NCBI GenBank assembly: GCA_963931925.1
Contig: OZ007567.1
Span: 92,501,055-92,565,054, forward strand
Origin: Onchidella celtica
Taxonomy: Eukaryota; Mollusca; Gastropoda; Systellommatophora; Onchidiidae
Direction: 5' to 3'
Length of the DNA stretch: 64,000 nt
The position numbers were made by a program, and so were the translations under genes. The stretch's first letter is position 1; each line of letters opens with the position of its first letter. This document shows, piece after piece, positions 25,601 through 33,639 of this stretch. A model generated the notes under the pieces. It ran no database searches, was not told where the DNA came from, and was given only the letters and a program-made list of their open reading frames with translations.

Positions 25601-27840
25601 AGAATACGGACCGAAACTGTAGGCGCCGAAGATTTGCCTAGTGTTATAAAATGTATTTAAACCATCAAACTAAGGACCAAGGAAAAATGACTTAAATGAT
25701 TTCAAATACAGCAAGAGGATAACTCACTTGGGAAGTAAGATAAAGCGTTTCTTCAGAACTGCTGGGAAAGTCACTGAAGCAAGTAAGGTATTTGGAAGTG
25801 TTTGTAATCAGTGTATCCCATAGCTGAGGGGTGTTGGCGGGGCTTCCATCTTTTTTCACGTGCCAGATTCCGCCTGCAGTAGTGGACGGGAACAAGAAGC
25901 AAACAAGAAAAAAAAAAGTTTATCTGTCATGTAAATTTTATTATATTGATTCTGTCTGACAGACTTGATAAGGTAAAATACAAGACATTATTCAAGGTGA
26001 GATTTAAAATGAATAACAGAAAATAAAATCCTGGGTAATAATATTGCATAAGTAATATATGATAATTATGCCATACATGAAACATACAGGGAAATACAGA
26101 ATGTGAGACTTTACATTTAGGAAGAGCAGCACCAGCACCGGTGGCTGTTCTCTAATTCTTTGATACGGTATGTTTTCATAAATTGTTTTACCTATTTAAA
26201 ATGTCTTTGACCTGACCAAGGTCCGAAAGCTCGTTATTTCTTCAAGTTTTAATTCTCTTGGAGTTAATCATATTTGCCTAACTTTCCGACCATTTTGTGT
26301 CAGTTATTTTAAATTGTAAACTGACAATATTTTATTTGATTGTCGTAAGTTTGTAAATACTTCTACGTATTACTGTTTATATTAGTCTGTGAGGGTGCCT
26401 TTTACCTTTGCAGATTTCAAGAGATATGAACATGGTAAAAGAAAATTGACATGAAAGTAACAATAGATTCCAATACTGATTTTCACATGTTTGTTCTAGC
26501 TCACCTCTTTAGAGGCCCTATTACAAGTTCTGTGAGTATGATTTTGTGTGCGAATATGTGTTTATTTTTTTAGAGACTATCAAAGTCACTGTTCATATGT
26601 TTGTCACCTAAACAGTTAGAGCCACATTGTAAGATATACACTGTCAAATATTAACAGTTGGACCACTTGTCAGTTCAACACACTTGCAAAGCACAGTGTA
26701 GCCATTATCGAGGTCAGCCACCTTTAAATCGTTTCAATGTCAAAGCAGGACTGCCACGATCTTTCTTGTCTTTGTTCTTTTTAAATTTGATTGTTTTGAT
26801 TATACCAAAAGGAAATTGGGAACTTTTCAGACAAAATTATTAAAATGTATAAAACTTCGTAATTGTATTAGTCAAATTCACAGCCTACGTACAAAAGATT
26901 ATTCGTAACAATGCGCTGTTGACATTCAAAGGGTTACGCCTTAATTCAGTTTGTATAAATTTTTCATTAGCCTATATATCTGGCTCAACCATTGTGACCT
27001 CAACTGGCAGGTTTCGAGTTTTCGGGCTCTTCTGGGCAAATTACAAGAATGCTCCTAATTTCTATTTTCCAGAGGGTAAAAGTACTTTTTGAAACCAAAT
27101 AACAAGCCAAAAGTCAATCCGTTGGCAAAACAATTTCAGTGACTACAAGACACGTTATGGTAAAAAAAATAGGAAGGTACGGATTTTCATACTGCAATGC
27201 ACCAGTTCTCAGTACTGGGATTTGAATATCCTAAAGAGCACTTTAGTTTATTTGTTTATTTGTTGTTGGTTTTTCTGTTTCCAAAGCTGATGAAGGAAAT
27301 CTTGAAAAGTGACCTTTACATTACACAGAAGATGACGTCATAAAAACTCCTGCAAAACACATGTAAATACAAAATAATATCCACACTTAAGGTCGAACAA
27401 AAATGATTAAAGTCTGTCGCTTTCATTTTCGGGGTACTTCGGAAATAAGACTAAAAATAACTTTCCAATTTAGTTCTTTATTCCTTCAGGACCTTGCTAC
27501 AGGCTTAGTAAACAAGTCTTATCCCACTTTCCATCAACAAGTACTTTGTATTTCAGACCTTGACCTGTCTTTAATACAATTACAAATTCCATGGGCACAA
27601 AGCTGAAAATTTCCCGCTCACGTTGACTTAAGAAGGACCTGCGTTGGTTGTGATCTTTTGGTCATTCAAGTTTATAACAGTCAACATGACTTGCTACTGC
27701 AATTTTTGCCTACCTATTTCAGAGTCCAGTTCATAACATGTAGCGTCCAGTCCTTCATGAAGACATTCCTTCAGTGCCACAAGTCCTGACATGCCTGCAC
27801 CCACAATACATACTCGTTTTTTCCTTGATGACGATGCCAT
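1332..27840 (-). CDS. Flavin-containing monooxygenase, 11 coding exons
   Basis: Host gene read on the minus strand. Exons, in coding order: 27714-27840, 25728-25873, 11779-11859, 10962-11134, 9652-9764, 7680-7735, 6087-6317, 4375-4540, 2792-2910, 2199-2321, 1332-1694. The lengths sum to 1698 nt (565 residues plus stop), all introns are GT-AG and all phases agree. Visible motifs: FAD-binding GAGMSG at residues 14-19; FMO fingerprint FPGTIHHSFTF at 189-199; NADPH Rossmann strand VVVVGNSFSAADIA at 210-223; CTGY near 348-351; hydrophobic C-terminal segment at about 540-556 followed by His-rich HGHHH. The family uses FAD, NADPH and O2 to oxygenate soft nucleophiles (N or S), usually at the ER membrane. 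The tail fits an ER anchor. No breaks are seen. Substrate unknown; the closest relatives could be senecionine N-oxygenase-like or GS-OX-like FMOs. Confidence 0.93.
2199..2321 (-). CDS. FMO exon 10 (residues 405-445)
   Basis: Encodes SRYMAKLFTGKVSPPSQRVM, corresponding to the QARW...L.G...LPS segment of FMOs. Acceptor TTTTCAG, donor GTAGGT; phase 0 at both ends. Confidence 0.9.
2792..2910 (-). CDS. FMO exon 9 (residues 365-404)
   Basis: Encodes LFKRMLPLNQTHNTLGFIG and ALAPLSELQ, typical of the FMO C-terminal half (LAFIG...ISELQ). Acceptor GTTTCAG, donor GTGAGA. Confidence 0.92.
4375..4540 (-). CDS. FMO exon 8 (residues 310-364)
   Basis: Encodes LRIVSGRVKVFGN, AIFTDGSVV and VVLCTGYEPDLSFLN, the last matching the conserved ATGY-type motif. 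Acceptor CTTTTACAG, donor GTATTT; ends in phase 1. Confidence 0.92.
6087..6317 (-). CDS. FMO exon 7 (residues 233-309)
   Basis: Encodes VYIAIGRGTWIWPRL, matching the VYLSTRRGTWV type segment of FMOs, and runs on to SPMMMGDDIY. Length is a multiple of three in phase 0-0, as needed between exons 6 and 8. Acceptor GACACCAG, donor GTACGT. Confidence 0.88.
6383..7150. mobile_element. Non-autonomous hAT-like element in FMO intron 6
   Basis: The ends are AGTGGTTCTCCATC on the left and the reverse complement of CAGTGGTTCTCAACGG on the right, matching the CAGTGGTTCTCAA terminal repeat known from Charlie/SPIN-type hAT elements. Near both ends are C-rich or G-rich blocks (CGCCCCC and its complement) that continue the inverted similarity. 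No transposase frame is left. The 8-bp flanks match only partly, so the copy is old or the exact ends are off by a base or two. Confidence 0.65.
7201..7341. mobile_element. 141-bp MITE in FMO intron 6
   Basis: A perfect 16-bp terminal inverted repeat, GCTGGGTTTTCATGTG at 7201-7216 and its complement at 7326-7341. Inside, inverted similarity continues imperfectly through GAAACGGAAAC. No coding capacity. The superfamily is not clear, and no convincing target duplication is seen. Confidence 0.8.
7680..7735 (-). CDS. FMO exon 6 (NADPH-binding loop)
   Basis: A short 56-nt exon encoding GNSFSAADIANDISHYASQ, completing the Rossmann loop. The canonical second glycine is replaced by serine. Acceptor TTTTTGACAG, donor GTAAGA. 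Confidence 0.9.
8154..8329. repeat. Foldback element in FMO intron 5
   Basis: Arms 8154-8194 and 8289-8329 are reverse complements of about 41 bp built around ATCCGCTCCGCTGTTTTTAC. A third, internal copy of the GGATGCTGTGGACAAG block lies near 8232-8250 in the orientation of the right arm. This is probably a foldback or MITE-like element; it has no gene. Confidence 0.75.
9652..9764 (-). CDS. FMO exon 5 (fingerprint motif)
   Basis: Encodes YPDIPGLDKFPGTIHHSFTF, the FMO identifying sequence FxGxxxHxxxF, then the first half of the NADPH-binding fold (KRVVVVG). Acceptor TTCAG, donor GTGAGT; ends in phase 1 inside the first glycine codon of the NADPH motif. Confidence 0.93.
9957..10165. repeat. 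GAGT and GA simple repeats
   Basis: (GAGT)n to about 10023, then GA-rich microsatellite to about 10165. The long Leu/Ser-rich open frames on either strand here are an artefact of the repeat. It lies in intron 4 of the FMO gene. Confidence 0.95.
10289..10702. repeat. Inverted repeat, about 100-bp arms, FMO intron 4
   Basis: Left arm 10289-10391 and right arm 10604-10702 are reverse complements at roughly 85 percent identity. Shared blocks include GCAAAGCCCTGC and CCCAAACGATACAATG with their complements. The 210-bp spacer includes an A-rich tract. No gene is recognised in it. It may be a relic transposon pair or an inverted duplication. Confidence 0.8.
10962..11134 (-). CDS. FMO exon 4 (residues 119-175)
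   Basis: Encodes TGRWEVYTCP and ETFDFVVVCSGFF, the strand before the fingerprint motif. Acceptor AAATAG, donor GTATGG; ends in phase 2. Confidence 0.88.
11779..11859 (-). CDS. FMO exon 3 (residues 92-118)
   Basis: Encodes RMEDYYIRYANYFDL, which continues directly from exon 2 at the spacing seen in other FMOs. Acceptor is a T-rich tract plus CAG, donor GTACAG. Both ends are in phase 0. Confidence 0.9.
11860..13447. other. FMO intron 2, part between exon 3 and the LTR element
   Basis: AT-rich non-coding sequence with short T-runs and a small TA repeat near 12600. I recognise no gene, no protein remnant and no element end in it. Confidence 0.5.
13453..14689 (+). repeat. 5' LTR of first LTR element
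   Basis: Begins TGTCACGAGTGG and ends GGGATTTGTGACA, 1237 bp. It contains a 38-bp minisatellite (14191-14336) and an AATAAA signal near 14580, ahead of the short R-U5-like end. Related to the solo LTR at 57812-58963. Confidence 0.97.
14191..14336 (+). repeat. 38-bp minisatellite inside the LTR
   Basis: Three full units and a partial fourth unit, starting ATTGAAATGATAATG and ending GATGGGCT. The same array is present in the 3' LTR, so it was in the element before insertion. The related solo LTR at 57812 has a looser form of the same ATTGAAAT...AATGTGCTATT pattern. Confidence 0.9.
14691..14703 (+). other. Primer-binding site, tRNA-Pro type
   Basis: One base after the LTR comes TGGGGGCTCGTCC. 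Its 13 bases equal the start of the tRNA-Pro primer-binding site known from murine leukaemia virus (TGGGGGCTCGTCCGGGAT). The last five bases of that site do not match. Confidence 0.75.
15169..15269 (+). promoter_or_regulatory. Conserved leader block with stem-loop
   Basis: This 100-nt stretch upstream of gag closely matches 32967-33069 in the second element, although the LTRs and the other leader sequence differ. Both contain TCTGTAGGGACCTGT, and a stem TCTTCCT/AGGAAGA (here 15211-15217 and 15227-15233) with an 8-9 nt loop. A role in packaging, dimerisation or translation is inference. Confidence 0.7.
15665..20386 (+). pseudogene. gag-pol coding region of first LTR element
   Basis: Domains in order with rough positions: charged coiled coil rich in KEQEREAK (15.75-16.0 kb); capsid-like gag (16.05-16.6 kb); two zinc knuckles CWTCGRVGHFSRDC and CWNCGRADHISVNC (16.87-16.96 kb); protease with LRDTGST (17.23 kb); integrase with HHCC finger, catalytic core and a WKGPY-type GPY/F module (17.8-18.85 kb); reverse transcriptase with the FDD-type box (19.1-19.75 kb); RNase H with RTDASD and QTDHKPL (20.0-20.38 kb). 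The region carries about one break and is treated as a fossil. Confidence 0.93.
20729..20740 (+). other. Polypurine tract of first LTR element
   Basis: GGGGTGGGGGAT immediately before the 3' LTR. The identical 12-mer precedes the 3' LTR of the second element at 38690-38701. Confidence 0.85.
20743..21979 (+). repeat. 3' LTR of first LTR element
   Basis: 1237 bp, the same length as the 5' LTR and different from it at about seven bases. The direct repeat TGCAC follows. Confidence 0.97.
22595..23681 (+). repeat. Possible older LTR of another family
   Basis: Begins TGTAACATGTG and ends CCGTAACA, with an AATAAATGTG signal near 23510 placed as in the two young LTRs, followed by CAGGAGTCCAGCCCC, which could be leader sequence. 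No matching 5-bp flanks were found, so it would be an LTR plus leader fragment rather than a clean solo LTR. Weak evidence. Confidence 0.35.
23682..25226. other. FMO intron 2, no gene recognised
   Basis: Non-coding AT-rich sequence. A segment near 24960-25040 has a diverged second copy near 25575-25655 (shared TTATTGCAA, CCGAAACTG and GTGTT blocks), one on either side of the LINE tail. No protein remnant was identified. Confidence 0.45.
25227..25410 (-). mobile_element. LINE ORF2 tail fragment
   Basis: On the minus strand this reads EKMMCNEAERLG and, after a frame change, AHDREGWKVFVGGLYPDPG, followed by (GAT)n. This is the usual C-terminal end and 3' tail of Jockey/CR1/I-type non-LTR retrotransposons. 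It is a 5'-truncated fragment in FMO intron 2, lying in the gene's own orientation. It has at least one frameshift. Confidence 0.6.
25728..25873 (-). CDS. FMO exon 2 (residues 43-91)
   Basis: Encodes GGIWHVKKDG and TNTSKYLTCFSDFP, the conserved segments after the FAD motif. Acceptor ACTGCAG, donor GTGAGT. The split glycine codon joins exon 1 correctly. Confidence 0.92.
27714..27840 (-). CDS. FMO exon 1 (residues 1-42)
   Basis: Starts MASSSRKKR and carries the FAD-binding VGAGMSG. The donor GTAGGC follows GAAATAG; the exon ends in phase 1. This ATG was chosen because the plus-strand paralogue at 40275 starts at the same codon and the preceding 75-85 bp are conserved without an upstream in-frame ATG continuing the homology. 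Confidence 0.93.
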
Positions 27841-27930
27841 TGTAGGGAGCTAGTTGGTTTCTTGCTGGAGATACCAGAGGACAGATTGGCTACTGTGTCA
27901 GCTGGCTACGGATATAATAACCCTAATTGA
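27841..27930 (-). promoter_or_regulatory. Conserved FMO upstream region
   Basis: The bases directly before the FMO start codon match those before the plus-strand paralogue exon (40190-40274) at about 80 percent, ending in CTAGCTCCCTACA before ATG in both. This is 5' UTR and perhaps core promoter. A TTATATCC block at the far end could serve as a TATA-like site. Confidence 0.6.
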
Positions 27931-30900
27931 GAAACTTGGAAGATATCCTTCGAATTTATTAACATCAAATATATTTTCACGAATTGTGGTTAGTTAGTAT
28001 TTTATAATACATCCATGGACATAGACAATCAACGAGGCAGAGTGATCGCAAACCACAGGTACGAAAACACAGTCGTTTAGTTTGGCCACCGAGCGCCCTG
28101 CTGTCAGCGACGGTTTACTACACCCGCGGTGGGGAGCGCTTTGCCAGGGCCATCTATGTCAAATTGGTACAGTGGTGATCTGTGGCCCTACATCTTGGCA
28201 GGGAGGGTGGAGGGTGTGCGAAGTACAGAATCCAGTTAGTGAAGCTTGACAATGTGGTAGACATCTAGGATAAATTCAGGTCTGGTTTTTATATTTGCAT
28301 TATCTCAATCATGGGCAATTATTTAGGCATACGCAGACAGTCCTTACTCTCTGCATATTTCGCTGCTTCAGCATTACTGTTGTTGGTGCAATTCTGCGTG
28401 ACCCAGATAATAGACATATTTAAAGACCCATGTCTATAGAAAGTATTATTCCGAACTTCGACAATTTTGCTGAAGGACTCTTATGACATTTTCAGAGCGT
28501 CCCCTGTATGTATACATCTTCCTCTAGCGAAACATGAAAGGAAAGGAGAACCAAAATCCACTTAGTTGCAACAGTCAAGGCAAATGTCACGTTTGTGACC
28601 CTTTAAATATCCCAAAAATGTAAAAAAAAAATAAATATATATATATAAAAGAAATCACTGAATGTTAGGAAGGTCTTCCGAATGCGTTTCATGGCCACAT
28701 TTTCTTACAGTGATGAAATTGTGGTTGGCGACTTCGTTTTTATAGTTAATGTGCGAGTCCGCGATTAACTGCTGAGCACATTAAAAAATGCAAGCTGGCC
28801 ATACTGGCATGAGGCGCATTCGGATTTTTTCCCCCTGATGTTGTCTATCTTTTGAAAGGAAATAATTTGGGAAGCCCTAAAAATCACTTGCGCTCAAGAC
28901 TCGTTTATTTTTCATATGTCCAGATGTTATTACCATTGGAAATTCAGATTTTGCAGATTGGAAGCAGAACCCATTTTATCATCGAAAATCTGGCATGACT
29001 AAAATGTGCTAACCCAAAAACTTTGCAATATAATTATGTACGTTTTGGAAGGAAAACATATTTGTTACCAATAAAGATTAGGTTTTAAGCAGAAAAACTG
29101 TACAGCTGTGCATTTCCCCCGCTCATGGTTCATTTCAGTTTTTTCCTCTCCTGTAAACTTTACTCAGACTGGGTTGGCCCATTTAACATCGGAGTGACCA
29201 AAATATAATACAGTAAGTCCGACAACAACAGCCTTAAGTGGTGTATGTCATTATTATGTTTCTTTGGAACCAGTACGACAGAAAAACAGCAACACACAGC
29301 CCCTCCCCCCCCCCTTTTTTTATAGCAATGCAAACTCAAGTAACAGGTCACCTTTTTGGACCACCGATGCGAAACCACCTTCTCTTGTGATGATTTGGTC
29401 GTTGACTGGCGTCATGACACTGTGACGGGCGTTCTACCCTAGTTTAGTCTAAAAAACACCATGCGTTAATCTGAATCGAGCCATCTATAGCCTCACAAAA
29501 CAAGCCAGAATTGTGATCTAAAGGAGCTGCTCTTCCTAAATAAAAATCACAAAACCAAAAAATCCATCTGCGAATAAGATTCTTAAAAAAATTATTATTA
29601 TCATCAATTCTTAAAACATCTCAATTCCATAGTACTGTCATTCCGAATTTTACCAAAAGGAAAAAAGACCACACGTGAATGATTCACTGTCTGAGACAAT
29701 TAACTTTAAGCTTTTTTTACTAGCTAAATCTACCTATTATGTTGACAAATCAATATTATAATTATGTAAAGACAAATGAAGTTCAGCAGTCGGTTATGCT
29801 GTCCAGACCTTTTTTTTTTCATGGGTTTTACCACCTGTATCAAAGTCTGGAGCACACAACGAACTAACTTTCTGTACATACTTCTATTCTCATTCATCGG
29901 TCCTCCCCGAAAGTCAATGGCTTCGTGATCGCATAGCGGCCTCAGTCAGCCGGCGGGTACCTGACTATCTAGGTCATGTAGTACATCTATGACTGCACCT
30001 GACTATCTAGGTCATGAAGTATATCGATGATAATGCCATAATATACCGCAGTTTGGTTCCGTTTTTTTTTTATTGTTGCTGAATCTTTTTGAGTTATGCA
30101 CTAATAATTTACTTTTTACGGAAACTACAATGACGGAGAGGGGTATCTAGATTTCAAAACTATTGGGGCTTCCCAAAGGTGTTCTAACAATCAAACTGAG
30201 CCCCATAAACCACATGCTCGTATTTTCAATACAATTTAATGTAATTTCAGTATATCATTATTGTTCTATCTTAATCCAGGTATCCGAGATGCACATCCAA
30301 ACGTCATTATAAAGCGCCACTAACAATAATGTAAACCTCTTGCACGGCTGCGCGGGTCTGTGGTTCGTTTGGCGTTGTACGAAATTTCACTTTTTTTTTT
30401 TTCACGCGTAACGGTGCATGTCGAATGCCCTGGGGTTGCTAGCCGTTCCTATCTGTAGATCCATGCACCTCACTTGATGGCATAGCAATACAGAAGGCAT
30501 TTGAGATAAAATCCCAAATAAACGTCAAATTACAGGCAAGACTAATTTGTTGTAATTTATTGCTATGTACACCCCGTCCTCTTAAAATGACAGGCTGGTA
30601 TCTCCATTTTTTGACTGAACTGAGTTACACTTTACACATTACTTCTACAGGCCTTCTTCAGTGTGTGTCAAAGTATCAGGCGGATTCGGTGTGATATTCG
30701 TTAGTACATGTATTACTGAAAATAACAAAAAAAATCGCATCTCAAAAAGCCATGAGCACATTAAAGGTCAATCATTAGTTTCTCAAACGTTGAGGGAAGG
30801 GAGTTAGATTAAACTTGCCATTGGAGAAGGGGGAAGGTTCACTAAGTTCAGTTCGGTGACTAGATATCGAGATATCCCAACTACTAGGCCCAAGTTAACA

Positions 30901-31046
30901 CACTTTCTAGACTTTCCGGCATAGTATCATGTTTTAATTTAACGTACGTTTTCCATTTTTGGTTGCTTAATTATGAGCGCCTGCAGGCTTTCAACTAGCT
31001 ATAGGTCTGTGTATGTGTCTAACTGTCTGTCCGTTTCTCTGGTCTC
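27931..31046. other. Spacer between head-to-head FMO copies, left part
   Basis: No gene or recognisable element. It contains an AT microsatellite near 28630, T- and C-runs, and a 38-bp near-perfect tandem duplication around 29958-30030 with CCTGACTATCTAGGTCATG in both units. Confidence 0.5.
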
Positions 31047-31222
31047 CATCGATCCATCCATCGATTCCCCCACCCATCCATTTATCCATCCATCCATTCC
31101 AACGTGCATCCATTCATCTATCCATCCACCCACCCACCCATCCATCTATCCATTCATCCAGCCATTGACCCATCCATCCATCCATACATACATTCATTCA
31201 TTCACCTGTCCATCCACCCATC
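31047..31222. repeat. CATC microsatellite, left part
   Basis: (CATC)n with variants. It continues at 39930-40035 on the other side of the second LTR element, which split the array. Pro/His/Ser-rich frames here are artefacts. Confidence 0.95.
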
Positions 31223-32447
31223 TGTCATGATTCGGATGTTATTAAAACTCACGCAGAGAGTGAGTTGTTTTTTTACCAGGGCCATGAGAAATTGGCTGGT
31301 GGCCTTGAACGGTCCTCGCCAATTATAGTTGGTGAGTAAATAAATGTAAAGTTAAACTGTTAGATTCACGCTTGTCGGTTTTAATGTTCGTGATTAATAA
31401 GTAATGGAGTAGGGGTGAAACAAGGTGGGGATAGTTGACATTGTTAAGTATGACTAGACAAGTTTTTGCACGTTAACTGGCTGGTAGAATAGTGCAGACG
31501 TATTACTACAATTAAAATGGTGTGAGGTTTCGACCTATGAGATAGCTGAACTAATTGGGCCAGCGGACTAGCACGCTGGGTAGTTAGATAGTATAAAACA
31601 TCGTGTAACGTTCAGATTTGGTGAATACAGACGAGCAGAAGCATCGTGTCGTGAAGTATCTCCGGTTGACCAGTACCTGAACTGTGTGCTTTGAAGACAA
31701 GAAGTCCTTGCTAACGGACTGACTGAGCTCTAGAAAGAAAGGTCTGAGTGGGCTGACCTTTGAAAGCCCACGCTGCGCTATATTGATGTTCGCGCCTACC
31801 AGTAGGCGTGACCAATGGTAATATATCTTATTTATTCAAGCATAATAGAGATCGGAGATAGAGAGAGAACTACAGCCTCATAGGAAGACTAAGGAAACCC
31901 CAGCTGGCACTCGACCACGAGTGTCCTGTATCATAGATCTATTGCCATAGTATGATTGGAATAATATAGCACATTGTTGATGAATTGTAGTGATTGTGCA
32001 TAAAATACAGTCTTTTGGCAACTGCTTAAATTCCCTACAAGCCGAAGAGTGCTTCTGTAGGCTTTGAACGTACTGGGCTCTCCTAACATTTAAGCCCATA
32101 TGATTTATGGAGAGTTTGCCTGGCGACTGGCTAGTGGCGACTCAACTGTCACTTTAAATTGATATCTAGTTTCGTATAATATACCTATTTGCTATTGGTT
32201 GCAGTACCTCCATAGTTACATGAATATCATTGGTTAAGTTATTAATTAGAGTTTTTTTTTGGTTTGAATATATACCCCTATTGTCTTTTGTTTTGTTATT
32301 AATATTTATGTAAACTATGGCATGACCGGCCTGACATATATACGCTCTAGTTATTTAATACTTTTCTTGTGTGGTTGTGTCCGAGTGTGAGTTAGCTGCC
32401 TCTAGTGCAGTCGTAACATCCCCAAGACCCTAACTCTGCTCGTGACA
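31223..32447 (+). repeat. 5' LTR of second LTR element
   Basis: Begins TGTCATGATTCGG and ends CTCGTGACA. Contains the TTTGGTTTGAATATATACCC promoter-like AT block near 32260. Confidence 0.97.
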
Positions 32448-32540
32448 TCTGGAGGGGACCCCACTGACATCTGAAGAGGACCCGTCACCCTCTGACATCT
32501 AGAGGACACTACTATCATCTGAAGAGGACCCCGTCAACAG
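32444..32540 (+). repeat. Degenerate direct repeats after the 5' LTR
   Basis: About four imperfect copies of GACATCTGAAGAGGACCCC, starting at the LTR edge and covering the place of the primer-binding site. The likely primer-binding site is TGGAGGGGACCCCAC at 32450-32464; I cannot name the tRNA. Confidence 0.65.
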
Positions 32541-32966
32541 CTGCAGGTCTACCACTCTAGACTCCACTGTTATATTTATGTCATTTTTGTAGTTTATAGT
32601 TTTGTATACTGCTAATTTTTTTTTTTTTGTTTCTCCCCCACATGTCTGGCATGTCCTCTCGTCATTGATCCTGGGACCACTACGAGGGACTGACAGCTAG
32701 CATCAGGAAAAGACAAGACCAGCGCTGTGGACCAAAGGAAAGAGCCAGTCCATTTTGCCCAGTTAAGTGAACCATCTGTATTTGTCTTCGTTTGAGGGGT
32801 TCGTCGTTCCAGCTCCCCTACTTTTGACAGGCATTATTTTTTCTTTTGTGTTAGATTAGATAGGCGGGAGGTTGGAAGGGATCGAGACTCAGCATACCTC
32901 TTTTTGCCAGACTAGCAGATCTAGATGGCGTTTAAAACGGATAGGAGATATGCTTTGCCTTGAATA

Positions 32967-33069
32967 GTTCTGTAGGGACCTGTTATTCGTATAGATTGTT
33001 AGCGTTCTATCTTCCTCGTATTTTAGGAAGACGTCTCTCCTGTTCTTTTTCTTACCTTTTTGTAGATAG
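32967..33069 (+). promoter_or_regulatory. Conserved leader block with stem-loop
   Basis: Counterpart of 15169-15269. Stem TCTTCCT at 33010-33016 pairs with AGGAAGA at 33025-33031. Flanking TCTGTAGGGACCTGT and TTGTAGATA are also shared. The blocks sit about 400-570 nt upstream of gag in both elements. Confidence 0.7.
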
Positions 33070-33639
33070 TTTCAGGTTAGTCAGGTCTGTTGTCGTTTGT
33101 TCTTTCTGTTAGTCTCGTCTTACTCTCCATGTAATTCTTTTCCATTATAGTGTTGCATTATTATATTTTGTATTCATACTTGCTATATTATTGCCTGGGA
33201 TAAATCACGTGTTTAGGGCACGTTGAGAGATAATCTGGATATTAGAGTTGTTAGGCTTGTATAGCCAAGGAAGTTAATATCGTGAATATTGATTTATTCC
33301 GATTTATAGCAGAGGGAACGCTGCTAGGAGTGTACTGAAAATACACTGGGAATATTACATTGGTATCGTTAGTTAACGACCAATCACGGAAGCAGTAGAC
33401 TGACTGCTTGAGGATTAGGAGAAATACGTGGAGTTAAGTGATCACTGAGATAGCTCAACCACTACTTGGTTGACTAAGACGTACAGTTTGTTGTTGATTT
33501 CGTTAATTTCGTTCATACTGCAGGAACGAACACCCGCAGAGTGCAATTGATAAATTGCTTCAAGGGAGAATAAAGTTAGAGATTTTTCAGAAGCTGTCCT
33601 CGATTAGGACATTATTATATCGCATTATCGACCGATATC

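Noticed and set aside
30973-31328. Pro/His/Ser-rich open frames
   Set aside because: Translation of the CATC microsatellite and the start of the LTR.
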